Of a stretch of DNA of 64,000 nt, positions 39,401 through 50,484 are shown piece after piece. The notes under the pieces are model-generated. The model was not told where the DNA came from, searched no databases, and worked only from the letters and a program-made list of their open reading frames with translations. The stretch comes from Avena insularis (lineage: Eukaryota; Streptophyta; Magnoliopsida; Poales; Poaceae), in contig CM042696.1 of assembly GCA_023614405.1 (NCBI GenBank), positions 340,185,211 through 340,249,210 on the forward strand, read 5' to 3'. Numbering within the stretch: position 1 is the first letter of the stretch; each line of letters begins with the position of its first letter. The position numbers were made by a program, and so were the translations under genes.

Positions 39401-39769
39401 GAAAGCACAGGAAGTGTGTAAGAAGCTATACTAGGTCCATCTTTGTCATCTTCGTATAATTCAATACCTTGTTTGTGCATGAAGATGTGCTTGGAATTTG
39501 CTTGCTAGTTTTCTAACGTTTGCTTCTATAACTGCCAGGCACCCATTGGAAGCACAGTGGCGCCATCTGCTGCAGAAGATCGCATTGAGGATCAACCCCT
39601 TGCTTCAAGACCAACTAGCTCTCTCCTTGAAGCACAACTTTTGGCTGAGAGAGCAGAGAATGACGCACGGAGCAAACGCATTGTAGCATTGCTGAAGGAG
39701 ATAGAAGCAAAGAATGAAGTGCGGAAAGCACTTGTGATCTTCGCACACCTTATAAATGCATCACTTTAG
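36402..39769 (+). pseudogene. Degenerate En/Spm (CACTA)-associated multi-exon protein, plant 'Transposase_24'-like
   Basis: Exon 1 (36402-36462) reads MPRAPGHYKKHGIKKSLQPA. Exon 2 (37550-37737) continues in frame with PQLHPLEERRLENITRNNAR. Exon 3 (from 37849) has a Lys-rich EKRKYKKKP stretch. Exon 1 to 2 uses a GC donor (GCAAGG) and an ATAG acceptor. Later pieces match the conserved core of the plant En/Spm-associated family: KLPFSVPLGRTIASKFATEC, then MPIFPRWKEYKERPDVRAEF one frame over, then PLNEVARISPIEHMNDAEW. Two C-terminal coiled-coil exons (about 39159-39414 and 39539-39769) share SRP..LLEAQL.A.RA.NA. Damage: stops after 38064 and at 38718-38720, and a frameshift at the A-tract near 38446-38452. 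The family accompanies CACTA transposons and is presumed to help transposition. No TNP2 transposase is visible nearby. Confidence 0.65.
36480..37530. repeat. Intronic tandem repeat, four units of about 230-280 bp
   Basis: Inside intron 1 of the CACTA-associated gene, GAACAATCAACATCAT-like sequence recurs at about 36733, 37012, 37250 and 37481 (spacing 279, 238, 231). Each is preceded by a GGCTGCTTCATCATATG-like block and a CTCATAGTGGACT-like block. The units are diverged. Confidence 0.8.
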
Positions 39770-39780
39770 CAATTCGTAGA
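39040..39780. repeat. Exon-plus-intron tandem duplication (about 388 bp)
   Basis: The segment ending in TTTTTCTAATGTTTGATTC (about 39119) and the following coiled-coil exon recur about 388 bp later as GTTTTCTAACGTTTGCTTC (about 39507) and a related exon. Both intron tail and coding sequence are duplicated, so the gene gained a repeated coiled-coil segment. Confidence 0.7.
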
Positions 39781-39949
39781 TATTTTGCATAAGTGAACTA
39801 GTGATGTGACTCAAAGCTTGTTAGGCCCTTTTCTTTATTTTGTTGGAAACTTATGTGCGAACCTATTTATGTCCCCTGAAACATGTGCCCTGCAATTTCT
39901 GTCATTTTGATCTGGACGGTGCAATCTAGCAAAATTGCCAGCACAGTTC

Positions 39950-40591
39950 TCCAATGTAAATGAAAACGTCATGCTTGTTTAGTTGACGAAAATATTTCCG
40001 TCACCGATAGACGCCTACGTGGCGCACTTTCACTCGTCAACATCCTCCACGAAACAAGAACGTCATCTCCTCTGCACTGACAAATTGAGTTCGTCATGCG
40101 TTGGAGATATGCGTCCAACTCTCATTGGTACATGATTTACGCTACAAATGGACCACGTGTTTCCTTCCTATTGGTCCACGTCTCGCCCTAAAATTTGGCC
40201 AGCTTATTGCCTCGACGAAAATGAAATTCGTCTCTGCCAGCTTGACGAAATGGGAAGGATGACATAAGCAAATGAAAGGATGACGTCAGCAAATGGAGCT
40301 AGCAGAATCAGGCCGTGACGGAAAAAAACGTCAGGAAGTAGATGACGTTATAGACGGCGAACAATGACATCAGCAAACATTGCTGATGGCAGTTCGCGGT
40401 GTCGTTCGCCACATGGCATTGTTCATGACGAAATAAAAATGTCATGACAGACCGGGCCTGGGACGGGCCGGTCCAGTTTGCCATGATGAAATTAGAGGAA
40501 CGTCACGGACAAGCCGTGACGTTTTCAGACAGAAAAAACATCAAGGACTGAATTATGACGTGAGGTCCGTGACCTATTTTTTTCGTCGTAG
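39950..40591 (+). mobile_element. CACTA-like 3' terminal region with subterminal motifs
   Basis: The stretch is dense in CGTCA/TGACG-type motifs in both orientations (AACGTCATG, CCGTCACC, CCGTGACGG, GATGACGT, TATGACGTG). It ends with GACCTATTTTTTTCGTCGTAG. Reversed, the end reads CTACGACGAAAAAAATAGG, the usual beginning of some grass CACTA elements apart from the lost CA dinucleotide. The matching 5' terminus was not found in the window. The upstream En/Spm-associated gene has the right orientation to belong to the same element. Confidence 0.65.
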
Positions 40592-40657
40592 AATTCATCG
40601 CGGATGGCCATCTACGACATTTTGGACCTCATCCACAACAATATCAGTTCATCATGA

Positions 40658-41644
40658 ACCACCCAGATTCTGGTAGTGTTGGTAAAGGCATGCTATGGGT
40701 GTCAGCGATTCCCTCAGCAGAAGCACACTCCGTCTTCAGCACTCAAGACAATCCCCATCACCTGGCCGTTTGCCGTCTAGGGCCTGTATATGGTGGGCCC
40801 GATCAAGATAGCACGATCCGACATGACACACTTGCTGGTGGTAGTGGACAAGTTCACCAAGTGGATCGAGGCAAAGCCAATCATGAAGCTAGACGGACCA
40901 AATATAGTAAAGTTCTTCACCGACATGATCACAAGGTTCGGCTACCCCAACAACATCATCACAGACAACAGCACCAACTTTGCCAAAGGGGCCTTCGCGC
41001 GTTTCTGTGGTGACAAGGGCATCCGCCTGGACCTAGCCTTTGTTGCACATCCCCAGTCCAATGGACAGTGTGAGCGAGCAAATGGCCTAGTCCTAGCCAG
41101 AATCAAGCCAAGACTGATCGAGTCGTTGACGAGGACACCTGGCTGCTGGATAGAGGAACTGCCGGCTGTACTATGGAGTCTGCGAACAACTCCCAACCGC
41201 TCCACCGGCTTCACACCATTCTTCCTCGTCTATGGGGCAGAGGCAGTCCTGCCAACTAACATCGAATTTGACGCACCACGAAAGCTACTGTACACAGAAC
41301 ATCAAGCACGAGAAGACAGGATCGATCTCCTTGAGGAGGCTCGAGAGCTGGCCTTGTCCAAGTCCGCCATCTACCAGCAGATCCTATGACACTACCACGC
41401 CAGCCGGATCCGCAATGTCTCGTACTGCGAGGGCGACCTCATCTTGCGGTTGGTACAAGACACCAAGGGGATGCACAAGCTAGCTCCGCCTTGGGAAGGG
41501 CCTTTCATCATCAGCCAGGCGCTGCATAACAACTCGTACTACCCGATCGACGCCTACCAGCTGGCAAAGAACAAGATCGACCACGCTGACGAAAAAACTG
41601 AGCGCCCGTGGAATGCGAACCTGCTTCGTCCATTCTACACCTGA
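40658..41644 (+). pseudogene. Gypsy integrase remnant (zinc finger, DDE core, C-terminal part)
   Basis: One frame runs through with two in-frame stops. CYGCQRF is the second half of the integrase HHCC zinc finger. The core has DKFTKWIEAKPI (first Asp), ITDNSTNFAKGAF (second Asp) and HPQSNGQCERANG (catalytic Glu). The C-terminal part has WEGPFII and ends NLLRPFYT. The stops are TAG at 40778-40780 (where WG is usual before the MVGP region) and TGA at 41387-41389. Integrase joins retroelement cDNA to chromosomal DNA in the nucleus. This copy cannot be functional. Confidence 0.85.
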
Positions 41645-42285
41645 GTAAAGGGCAAATGTATCTTACTTTTATGCAATGAACAAGATGAGGGACCTCGACA
41701 TAGTCTCAGGGACTCCATAATAATTTGGCATTTTCTGCTGCACTCGCAAAATTTCCAGCTACATTATTTTTAACAACGGACCCGGCAGTTTCCCTCGGAA
41801 GCTTGCCGGATAGCCCAGACGGCCGCAAACTCCGAAGGGACGAAGTATTGTACACGATCCCAAGGGACCCCTCTTCGATTCCAACTGCAGACCGCAAGCC
41901 GGCTGACAGACATGTCAAGAGCGGACAAACTCGAAGGCTCGTACAAGAAAATTCCTAAGGAAAACTAGACGTCTGGACGTCCCGGCTGCGCTTGCTTGCT
42001 CGAAGCCGGCAGTGAAAGACCGAAGTATTGCGAAAGTACCCCACCTAAGCAAAACCTTGCATCCGGCCAAGAGCTAACAAGGGCAGAACTTTAAAGGCCA
42101 ATGCTCGCTAAGAAAAGGACTAAGCTACCAGCCTTGCACGAAAAGGCAAAATTTTCAAACAAAAGAGAAGTTAAAAGACTATATTCATTCTACACATGAC
42201 TAACACAAAGTCTATTGACCATGTTTGATTTTTCGCATGAGATGAAGTGTTGCAGCCGGAGGCCAACTCCGAAATGGCAAAGAAG
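41645..42285. other. Non-coding spacer of the Gypsy element
   Basis: Sequence between the integrase stop and the 111-bp repeats. Short frames have no recognisable motif. Composition matches the rest of the element. Confidence 0.4.
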
Positions 42286-42500
42286 GAGCTTCGGCCCGCC
42301 TGGAATCTCCAGCCAGCCTGAACCTCGGGGACTACACCCTGTGGGTGCGCTCGTGCGCCCCCTTACAGGAAACCTGCAGCAAACAAACATTCAAAGGAGA
42401 TTCGGCCCACCTGGATTCTCCAGCCGGACCAAACCTCGGGGACTACCCTCTGTGGGTGCGCTCGCGCGCCCCCACACTAAAGAAGGCACACACAGCTGCA
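42286..42500 (+). repeat. Two copies of a 111-bp unit with polypurine-like core
   Basis: Two units start near 42289 and 42400 with TTCGGCCCGCCTGGA/TTCGGCCCACCTGGA. Both contain CCTCGGGGACTAC and TGTGGGTGCGCTCG. The CTCGGGGACTA core is the same as the polypurine tract just before the 3' LTR at 45794-45805. Confidence 0.75.
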
Positions 42501-42861
42501 AATACAAAGATACCATCTCAAAAGGAGGCGAAGCTCCAAACAAAACCTGTCAAACAACAAAGGTCAAGTGCTCACCACAGAGTACCACAAGCGAACAAAG
42601 TTTTTAGACAAAATACAAATTCACCCAGCATACTGGGGATCAGGCCTGAGGGTCACACGAGGGTGGAGAGGCACCAGCTGGGGCATGGCTGCTGGACGCA
42701 TGGTCGGCGAAGGCAGAGCTCGGCACAGTTGGGGTGTCGCCGTGCATCGGGCTGTAATGATAGCCATCGGCGCCAGACGGGTCGGCAAAGTCCCGTTCCA
42801 GCTAGACGAAGCTCCCAATCTTCATGCCACAGGAGCGAATGTCGGGAACCTCTGCCTAGAG

Positions 42862-45020
42862 CTAGTCATAGTTGGTCCCTTGGTGAAACCCTCTGGAGAG
42901 ACTCCGCGGGTCCACATCCGGGTACCAGTACTTCAGCAACACCAAGACCATCTCAGCACCACCACGAGCATCCCAGTCCCGCGCCACGTCCATGAGCTCC
43001 GGGGCAGCGGCAAGGGTCCTAGCCAAGGCGACCATCGTACCCGGATGGTCGAGTTCAGGACAGACATAGTCAAAGACCTCAAGGGCAGCGCCACGAAGTT
43101 GGTTGGACTCCTCGCTGATAACAGTCACCAGCTCCACCGGGTGCAGGTCGCGACGCCCTCGGATTTGGAGCTCATCATCATCACCAGCGGCAACGCGCAA
43201 CGCCCTTGGAGCCTCCGAACCAGGAACCATCTCCCTGCCTCCGTCTCCAGCCGCAGCCGGCGTAGGGCCCTCTGCCTCCACGGGATCCTCCACCTGGTAA
43301 GGGGTAGAACCCGCCGGAGCCCGCCCCAAAGCAAGGAACAGATCGGTGGTGTGGGATGCGGCAGAAGACCGGTGCAAGACTAGCAAGCCAGCCAGCACCG
43401 CCGTCTCCGCCGCACCCGTCATGACCTCGGCCACATTGGCAATCGAAGCTATAGCCTCAGCCTCCTTGGCAGCAGAGGCATCAGCCTCGGCTACCTTCAC
43501 AGCAGAGGCAGCTGCCTCAGCCGCCTTGGCAGCAGAGACATCAGCCTCAGCTGCCTTTGTAGCAGAGGCGGCAGTCGACCTCTCAGCCCCAGCCGGGGTA
43601 GGGTCGGACGCGCTGGCGATGATCGTGGAGCCGGTGAGGGACATCCATCGCTAAGAGAACGGCAAGCGAAGCACCATAAGTAAAGACAAAGAGAAACAAG
43701 CACACCAGGCAAGGATAATAAGGGCACATACCCGACGACGCTCGGCACGACGGCAGTGGCCCTCGGGCCGCGGATCCTTTCCCCCTCCTTGGCTGGAGCG
43801 GTGCTGGTCGAGGCAGCCCGCTTCCCGTGTTCCCTCGACGCGGCAGCCTTGGCCAGGTCCGCGTCCTCGCCATGGGCAGCTTCGCCAAGAAACAGGAACA
43901 ATGTCAGGAGCATGACAAACGAAGAGCAATAAAATTCCAGGTACAAACAACAACCCACCGGGTGGAAACTCGCAGCCCTCATCGGCCCGGGTAGGGAACC
44001 GCTCCGGCTCAATCACATGATACCTCGGCGGCTTGCAGTCGGCAGTGAACTCAGGGAGGTCATCCTCACCCATGCCATCTTCACCTAGCTTCACCATAAA
44101 AAGCTACTCAATAAGGAACATAACAAGCAATGAGAAAAGTTTCTTCGAGAAAAGATCTGCCCAGAGAAAAAGGAAGAGGGTCTGACCTTCGGGGGAAGCA
44201 AGCTGTGGTGGTACGGGCGGCAGGAGAAGACCCAGTCCTCCATCAGCGTCTCCTTCGAGATGGTGGCAAGCCACTCTCGAAGGGCCACGAACGGCACCTC
44301 CAGCTGGGAAACCCGGGTAGGATCCAATGGACCGGACAAGTGGCAAATCTTGTGCGACCACTGCTGCAGCGGAAGAACGCAGTTCGTCATCTAGGACAGC
44401 AGGATGTCCCGGTCGACGAGCCGCTCCTCCTCTCCACCAGCATCGTCACTTGGATGGCCATCCACTCCATGTTGGCCTGGGGGCCCAAGTTCTGGATGGA
44501 CCAAGCCTTCCGGCTGGATGGGATGTTGGAGAACACCAGCACCTTGATCTAGTCAACGTCGGTGTGGTTGCGCACATAGAAGTATCAGCGCTTCCATAGC
44601 TTGACAGTATCACGCATCTCCAGCCGCGACATCTATGACGAGGGCCTTGGGTAGATGGCGCAGCAGCCGGTCTCCGTCAGGGGGCCCCCTTGCCCACCAC
44701 CTGGACCTTGAAGTTGAAGAACTTCAAGAAGTTTGCCGCATCAGGACGAACTCCCAGGTAGGCCTTGCAACAGGCCGCATGATGCGATAACTGCGCGATG
44801 GTGTTGGCGCCGAGGTGGTGGAGCGGGAGGTCGAAGGAGACCATCAGCTCCAGGATGAACCTACTCAAAGGCATGCCCAGCCCATGAGCGAAGTGGGCGA
44901 GGAAGACGATGGACTCCCCAGGCCATGGGTTGGGGACCCGCTCCCCCTCCGGCACAAGGCGGTGCCTCACCAAGTGCTCCGACGAGATGAATTTCCCCTC
45001 CGGTACTTCTACACCAAGTA
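42862..45020 (-). pseudogene. Antisense multi-exon ORF of the Gypsy element ('putative gypsy type transposon', Transposase_28-like)
   Basis: Read right to left, the first part (44677 to about 45005) has PEGKFISSEHLVRHRL, GESIVFLAHFAHGLGMPLSR and DLPLHHLGANTIAQL, the typical conserved block of this family. Then come a decayed WKR-YFYVRN stretch, an exon with LEVPFVALREWLATISKETL ending before a GTCAGA donor (about 44188), and short exons ending at GTGGGT (about 43959) and GTATGT (about 43731). The final exon (42862-43644) is very Ala-rich (11-residue repeats such as AAEADVSAAKA). Stops in the early part show decay. The function of such antisense ORFs is unknown; their strand and position are typical of Tat-lineage elements. 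Confidence 0.6.
43425..43580. repeat. 33-bp minisatellite inside the antisense ORF
   Basis: About four to five copies of a 33-bp unit with GCCTTGGCAGCAGAGGC-like core. Read on the minus strand they give an 11-residue Ala/Glu/Lys repeat (A-A-E-A-D-V-S-A-A-K type), a likely helical linker. Confidence 0.75.
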
Positions 45021-45805
45021 ATCAGTGACATACGAGCCACACCTGCCCCTCGCTTGCTCAGGGAGCATCTCGACAGGCGCGGCGGCCGTGTTGGAGAAGC
45101 AAGGCCCCATCATCGTGTCAGAGGAGCCGCGATGTCGGCGCTCAAGGACAGTTGGAGCGCAAGGGTCAAGGAGCGCATGGCGGCGACAAGGAAGCTAAGG
45201 TGCAAGGGGCAATGGGCACAAGAAGAGGGCGAGATAAGGGAGAAGCCTTCCCTGATGCCCCTATTTATCGAGACAGGGCAAGCCATGCCTCCTGCACTCC
45301 CCAACGCCACGTGGCGCGGGAACTGCCCCACTACCCCACGACGCTTCGTTACCGGATCGATTACGTCGAACAAAATGCCACAAAAGATCCCGCGCGTGTT
45401 ACTGTGAAGGCCAAGCGTGCACACAATCCCTGAGAAACCACTATGATGTAGGCATGGGTGCGGTGACCAAAACTGCAGCGACAGGCCAAGAGGTCAAACT
45501 GATGCGACACGTGATAGAGGCGGTAGGCATGCCTAACGACATCATTGACGTCATCAACGGGCCGATTCGTCTCCCCAGCCGGGCGTAGTGGCCGGGAGAC
45601 AGAATAACCACTCACACCCTGTGGGTGGGCCACCGGACCATAGCTGGTGAACTCCAGCCGGGAAGGTGCGCATCTCAAGCGGAAAACGACAAGCACTACA
45701 AGACAAATTTGCGGTATAGTCTTCAACAACAATCATTTCAAGAGCAGCCAATGAGCACGCAGGAACTTATTTGCAAGGACAATCCCCAACATGCTCGGGG
45801 ACTAG

Positions 45806-46671
45806 TGTCGGGGGATGACCCCCGGATAGGCCAAGCCAGCGCTAACTGGCCAACTCTAGGGAAAGCTGGCCAGATGGCCACAAGACAAAGCACCTCAGCT
45901 GGGTGATACGCTTCACTTGGTCCGCATCGAGATTCCCCGGCCGGGCCGTCTAGCCGGAGGCTAGGATAGCCGGCCGGGTGGCCACCTCTACCCGGCCGCC
46001 TCGGATCCATTAGCCAATGGTACGGGAGAGGGTGACGCTCCTTGCTGAGCGCACCCTTGACAGGACAAGCTGGCGCTACCAGATGAAGGTGCCAAAGTGC
46101 TAAGGCTGGGAGATGACGGTCAAAGCCCCGGCTGACGGATAAAGCGCCTAGATAATGGTTAAAGCACCGGGTGACGCCCAAAGTAGAGGCACCGAGACGC
46201 TAGGTGACTGTCCCCACCTATACTTAAGCTTGACTGGACCCTGGACCACCGGATGGACCCGGCCAGCCAGCCCGCTTTGTAAACCTAAAGCCCAAAACAG
46301 TAAACCCTAGAGCCCACATTGTAACCTACCCTTCTAGCAGTATATAAGAAGGGGTAGTGCTAGGGTTCTAGGTAAGGGATAACAAGTTAGAAGTTAGCCA
46401 TAATCTCTAAGTCGTGTAATCCATCTTCCTCTAGCTCCCAAGAGTAGCTAGGGAAACAACTCAAGGAGCATTTGTATTGAGCATTCGCTCCCCATATAGT
46501 GGATCCTTGCAGGAGTAGGAGCATTACCTCGACAAGAGGGATCTCAACCTGGGCACATCACTATGTCTGCAGTGTTTGTGCCCAACCCGTTGCGAGTAGG
46601 CACCAATAGCATCCTGATTGTCCCCTTTTCATGCCATCCTCGATGGTGCTGCCGTGTTCCACACCACGACA
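45806..46671 (+). mobile_element. 3' LTR of the Gypsy element (866 bp)
   Basis: Starts TGTCGGGGGATGACCCCCGG right after CTCGGGGACTAG and ends ACACCACGACA, giving the short inverted ends TGTCG...CGACA. A TATA box and polyadenylation-type region lie inside. The right flank is ACAAC; the partner copy of the target duplication is lost with the 5' end. Confidence 0.85.
46341..46348 (+). promoter_or_regulatory. TATA box in the Gypsy LTR
   Basis: TATATAAG sits in the middle of the LTR, about 535 bp from its start, and is followed by a GGGTAGTGCTAGGGTTCTAGG leader-like segment. Typical LTR promoter layout; activity not known. Confidence 0.6.
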
Positions 46672-46805
46672 ACACAACTAGAAATCATTCATAAAAGTAG
46701 AACAACTGTTTTGTTACAAACTCATATGAATAACCGTCACGCGAGGTGCAAGACATACTAATAAAGTTCATACTCCATCGATTACAATAATTATTCAAAA
46801 CGATA

Positions 46806-47653
46806 AACTAAATGATAAGTGTTGACGGAGACTGTTGTCGGCCATCATCATCATGCTCGTCATTAACACGCAACGTCACTTCCTCTCCAGCAAGCAACTC
46901 TCATGCAGAAGGACCTATTTTAAGAAAACAGAACAAGTATCTGATACTTCAATACTACAACAAGTGTTTGCAAGATTATAACGTTTATAAAATTGTATAT
47001 CATATATACCTTCATCATCGATGAACTCTCCGGGAATGGGTTCAACCTTCATGTTTCTGAATCATAATATGTACTCATGGAAATCCAGTGTTTCCCCATC
47101 ACCTCTCATAATGCAAGTTCGGGCGTACGCTTGGTAGATGGGAGGCAACGACCAAAGTAATACGCCTATCGCAAAGGAATCAGTCATCCAGTAGTCCACG
47201 AAATAAACCCGTCTAAAGTGTGCATCATTCATCCACTCGAAGTGACTCTCTAGTCAAGTGTGTTCCTCCATCTTTATGGAAAGGAAATCTCCAAACATCT
47301 CGTGCTTCCACATGCGCACCTGGTTTTGAACTCCACTCTCAACTGATCCACCATCGCATTTGGGTCAAGATAACCCATGAGCGGATGTAGTTCATTCACC
47401 ATCCTATAGCGCATTATCACTTGAATGTAGTGGACATCTCTTGACAAAAATGGCGTTCTTCCCGCTCTCATGGGGTCTCATAGTGATCTGGCTCGTCCAA
47501 ATCCATCGTGAGGAAGATGTAACCGACCACGTTGTTTTTACTAAGGAGGTCATTCAGACGCACAAGCCATTCAGGGAAGATGGATCCATCAAGTTTTAGC
47601 TTTTCAGCAACTACCCACTCAGCAATCTCAAAAGAAGCTTCACGGTGAGCCAT
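46806..47653 (-). pseudogene. Copia gag remnant
   Basis: It starts MAHREASFEIAEWVVAEKLK. Next come DGSIFPEWLVRLNDLLSKNN and DLDEPDHY, as in Copia gag N-termini. After a stop, other frames continue with YWMTDSFAIGVLLWSLPP (the LLxSLPP signature of Copia gag), CIMRGDGETLDFHEYIL and NMKVEPIPGEFIDDE. Several stops and frame changes are present, and no zinc knuckle is seen before the truncation. Gag forms the particle in which Copia RNA is reverse transcribed. Confidence 0.65.
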
Positions 47654-48763
47654 TTCTATATTTACAATTGCAAAAGGATTATAGACTAAGTTTCTAATTA
47701 TATGAGTTCAATTTAAATTGTGTTTATAAAGAACTCCACTAAAACTACTATCCCTAAAAAAGTTTTAGTGATTACACAATTCCTATTCACTACACCGCCC
47801 CCGATCGTCACGGTCGGTGATATAGTTGCAAAGGTGGATATCGAAACGTCGATCACATCATTCATGCGACTCGTGCTCAATATTTCGATCATTCCATGTT
47901 TCGAAGCCATGTCTGTACATGCTAGTCTCGCCAACTTAACCTTACGTGTATTTGTTGTGCAACATGGATTACACCCACCATATGCGAATGCCGATATGTG
48001 TGACACCCGATCATCATGGTGTGCCTCATAATGGAGAACTTTCTTGGTGGTGCACACTAAGGGAGAACACTTTTGTTGGTATTATGTTTTAGGGATCATC
48101 TTATTTATGCTACCATCGAGTATCTAATACTAGCACACAAAATATGCACAATCAATAAACATCATATGTTAGTGTGATGCAATATGGTCCTTCACGCTGT
48201 GATCTCCATCCTGCGTCTCCGGGTCCGGCGCCAGGTTCAGGTGCCGTGGGCACTATGGTACCGGTGCCTCCGGTGTCATAGTCCACCATCATGATGACCG
48301 TTACTACTACTTGGCAACAGAAAATAAACTACTTTACCTTGACTACGACCATACCACATCACAAGGCCCCTGCAAAACAAAGTTATACGCTTCTACTTTA
48401 TCTTTGCATGTTTTACATGGCTGCTAGGGCTTTCGTGCATGAACCGTTCTTACCTACGAACTTCAACCACAACATTTATCAAATAGTTGTCTATGGTATA
48501 GCCCTATCGGGGCCCTCCATTGCCAATGGCGTACCAACTAATGCGAGAGAGACACCCTCGAAAGACACTTTATACGGTACAAGCCATATGTCAAGCATGG
48601 ACGAGTCTCACAAATGAACGCATAAAGTCGGTTGGGGGCCGCCTCATCAAGCATTATTGTGGTATGCACAAGTACACATGGGAGGGTAACAACTATAAGA
48701 TCAAAGCCCACACGCTACAACTCATGTGTTATACCTGTACTAGCAATACTACACATAGATCTA
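47654..48763 (-). other. Untranslated leader of the BARE-like element
   Basis: Lies between the primer-binding site and gag, about 1.1 kb, matching the long leaders of this family. Short frames on both strands have no recognisable motif. I see no gene. Confidence 0.6.
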
Positions 48764-48775
48764 GCTCTGATACCA
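48764..48775 (-). other. Primer-binding site, initiator tRNA-Met
   Basis: Minus strand reads TGGTATCAGAGC, the 12-base complement of the 3' end of plant initiator tRNA-Met used by most Copia elements. It is one base from the LTR end. Confidence 0.85.
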
Positions 48776-48776
48776 C

Positions 48777-50484
48777 TATAGGGGTTCACGCCTAAAAGCA
48801 ATAAAATTTTCCTATGCCAAGAACCCTAATACCAGGACCTTTCTATTAGTAATGCAGTAACAGGAGTTGATTTTCGAAATTACCCGTAAAGACCAAAAAG
48901 CATTGTCAACATTCAGGAGAATGTAGCTAAGGTAGTCGTACCGATGCCGACCTCGACATCATGTTGAAGTCCAACGGCTCCTGCAGCTCCTGCAGCTCTG
49001 ATGACTCCTAGGGCCCCAAGTGTGGCACCTCGTGGGGAGTTACACACGTCCAGTGCCTCACGATGACTCCCGCTCCTTTGATCCAGCAGAAGTTGCAGAA
49101 GTAGACCTTCTAGATCCGAATCACGCGGTGCGATAGTGCTCCACAGTGAAGAAGTCTCCTGATCGCGCGGTCTAGACTTGGCACCGGGGTCACATGAGAG
49201 AGAGAGAGAGAGAGAGAGGATCAACTGGAGGTCTCCCCAAAAGAGAGGAAACCTTTTATTGATTATTGGTGTATTTATTTTCTCAAGATACCTCTCAATA
49301 TATAGGGGAAAAGGGACCCCATAACTTATTAGCTAAGCCATGTGGGACTAAACAAGGGAGAGTAGAGGGGAAGGGTGTGGCCGACCGGCCAAGGCCCTTA
49401 TGGGCCCTGCCGGCAGGTGCATGGAGCCCATGCGGCCCCTCCTCCCTTTCTCCCTTTTGGTATTTTCCCTCATGGGCCTTTTTCCATAGGGATTTTGGCC
49501 CAATAGTGAATTTGACAATTTTAATTCATTTTATTTTATTAAATAAATGATTAAATCAATATTTAACATTTACTTACATATTATTCAATCCCATGGCTAT
49601 TGAACTCCTTCCATCCCACTCCGGACATCCTCCAGACTTTCTCGGAACACTTCCGGTTTTCTCTCTTTCTATTCTTCGGTGATTCTGACAATACCATAAA
49701 GATATCTGAGCATCATCAAGCCCTTAAGCATGATACCCCATAGTTCAGGAATAATCTAGACATACGGTCAAGATCCCTCTCATACCAATGATCATTAGTG
49801 GGACATGGATGCCCATGATGACCCCTATGCATTCCACAAAATCTTTGTTGGTGAACCATGAACATAGTATGCTATTCCTTTTGTCTCTTTGATACTTACA
49901 TAGTATGAGATCTGATCAATGACATCAGCATGTCATGTTCAATCTTGTTATTGAAAAATGCTACTTAACTCGTTCTGACAAGTGATATCCCGTGACCTAG
50001 TCACACGTTGTGCAACTGTTGGATATAACTTCTCCGAGTGGGCCCTTGAGTATCTTTTCGTCACGCGATGAAAAAATCCCACTCTTGACACATAGGCCTC
50101 TACATGCCCCTTTTGAATACCCAAACACACCTTTATGATCACCATTACACCGAGTGACGTTTGATGCAATCACCGTAACTTGAACTTTGTGACGTGATCA
50201 TGTTACGATGCTTAGATTGGGTATGCTCATCGTCTCATTCTCCCAATGAGGTGACTCCATTGTCAACTGGTATAAATGCCACATGATCAGGAAATCTTGA
50301 TCATCTATTGACCAATGAACTAGTGACTAGAGATTCACCGGGAACTACTAGTTGTTTACATATCACACGTGTATTGATGTTTCCTTTCAATAAAGTTATA
50401 GCATGATATAAAACCTAATTATAAACTTTGTGAAATATGATAATAATCCATATTATTATTTGTCTCTAGGGCATATTTCCAACA
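48777..50484 (-). mobile_element. 5' LTR, BARE/WIS/Angela-like (1708 bp)
   Basis: Minus strand begins TGTTGGAAATATGCCCTAGA, the well-known start of the BARE/WIS/Angela LTR, and ends AACCCCTATA next to the primer-binding site (the usual CA end has become TA). The length is as expected for the family. A (GA)n microsatellite lies inside at 49196-49219. Confidence 0.88.
49196..49219 (+). repeat. (GA)n microsatellite
   Basis: About twelve uninterrupted GA units inside the LTR; likely length-variable. Confidence 0.95.

Larger units (their letters stand above)
40592..46671 (+). mobile_element. 5'-truncated Tat-type Ty3/Gypsy retrotransposon
   Basis: Order on the plus strand: zinc-binding end and core of integrase (40658-41644), a non-coding stretch with a two-copy 111-bp repeat, a multi-exon gene on the opposite strand (42862-45020), a polypurine-like CTCGGGGACTAG, and a 3' LTR starting TGTCGGGGG. 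An extra antisense gene between pol and the 3' LTR is known from plant Tat-lineage elements (Ogre/Retand/RIRE2 type). Gag, protease, RT and RNase H are missing; the left border abuts the CACTA-like end at 40591. No left LTR or target duplication is available. Confidence 0.8.
46672..50484 (-). mobile_element. 5' part of a BARE/WIS/Angela-like Copia retrotransposon
   Basis: On the minus strand, from right to left: 5' LTR (50484-48777), a primer-binding site complementary to initiator tRNA-Met, an untranslated leader of about 1.1 kb, then a decayed gag (47653 to about 46806). The rest (pol and 3' LTR) is missing; the body ends at the Gypsy 3' LTR border at 46672. The right flank is an Athila-like protease, so this copy landed in an older Gypsy element. 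Confidence 0.8.

Noticed and set aside
45054..45433. Plus-strand frames overlapping the start of the antisense Gypsy ORF
   Set aside because: Arg/Lys-rich shadow frames in GC-rich DNA; no conserved motif.
47713..48057. Frames of about 100 codons on both strands right of the Copia gag
   Set aside because: They lie in the untranslated leader of the BARE-like element and have no recognisable motif.
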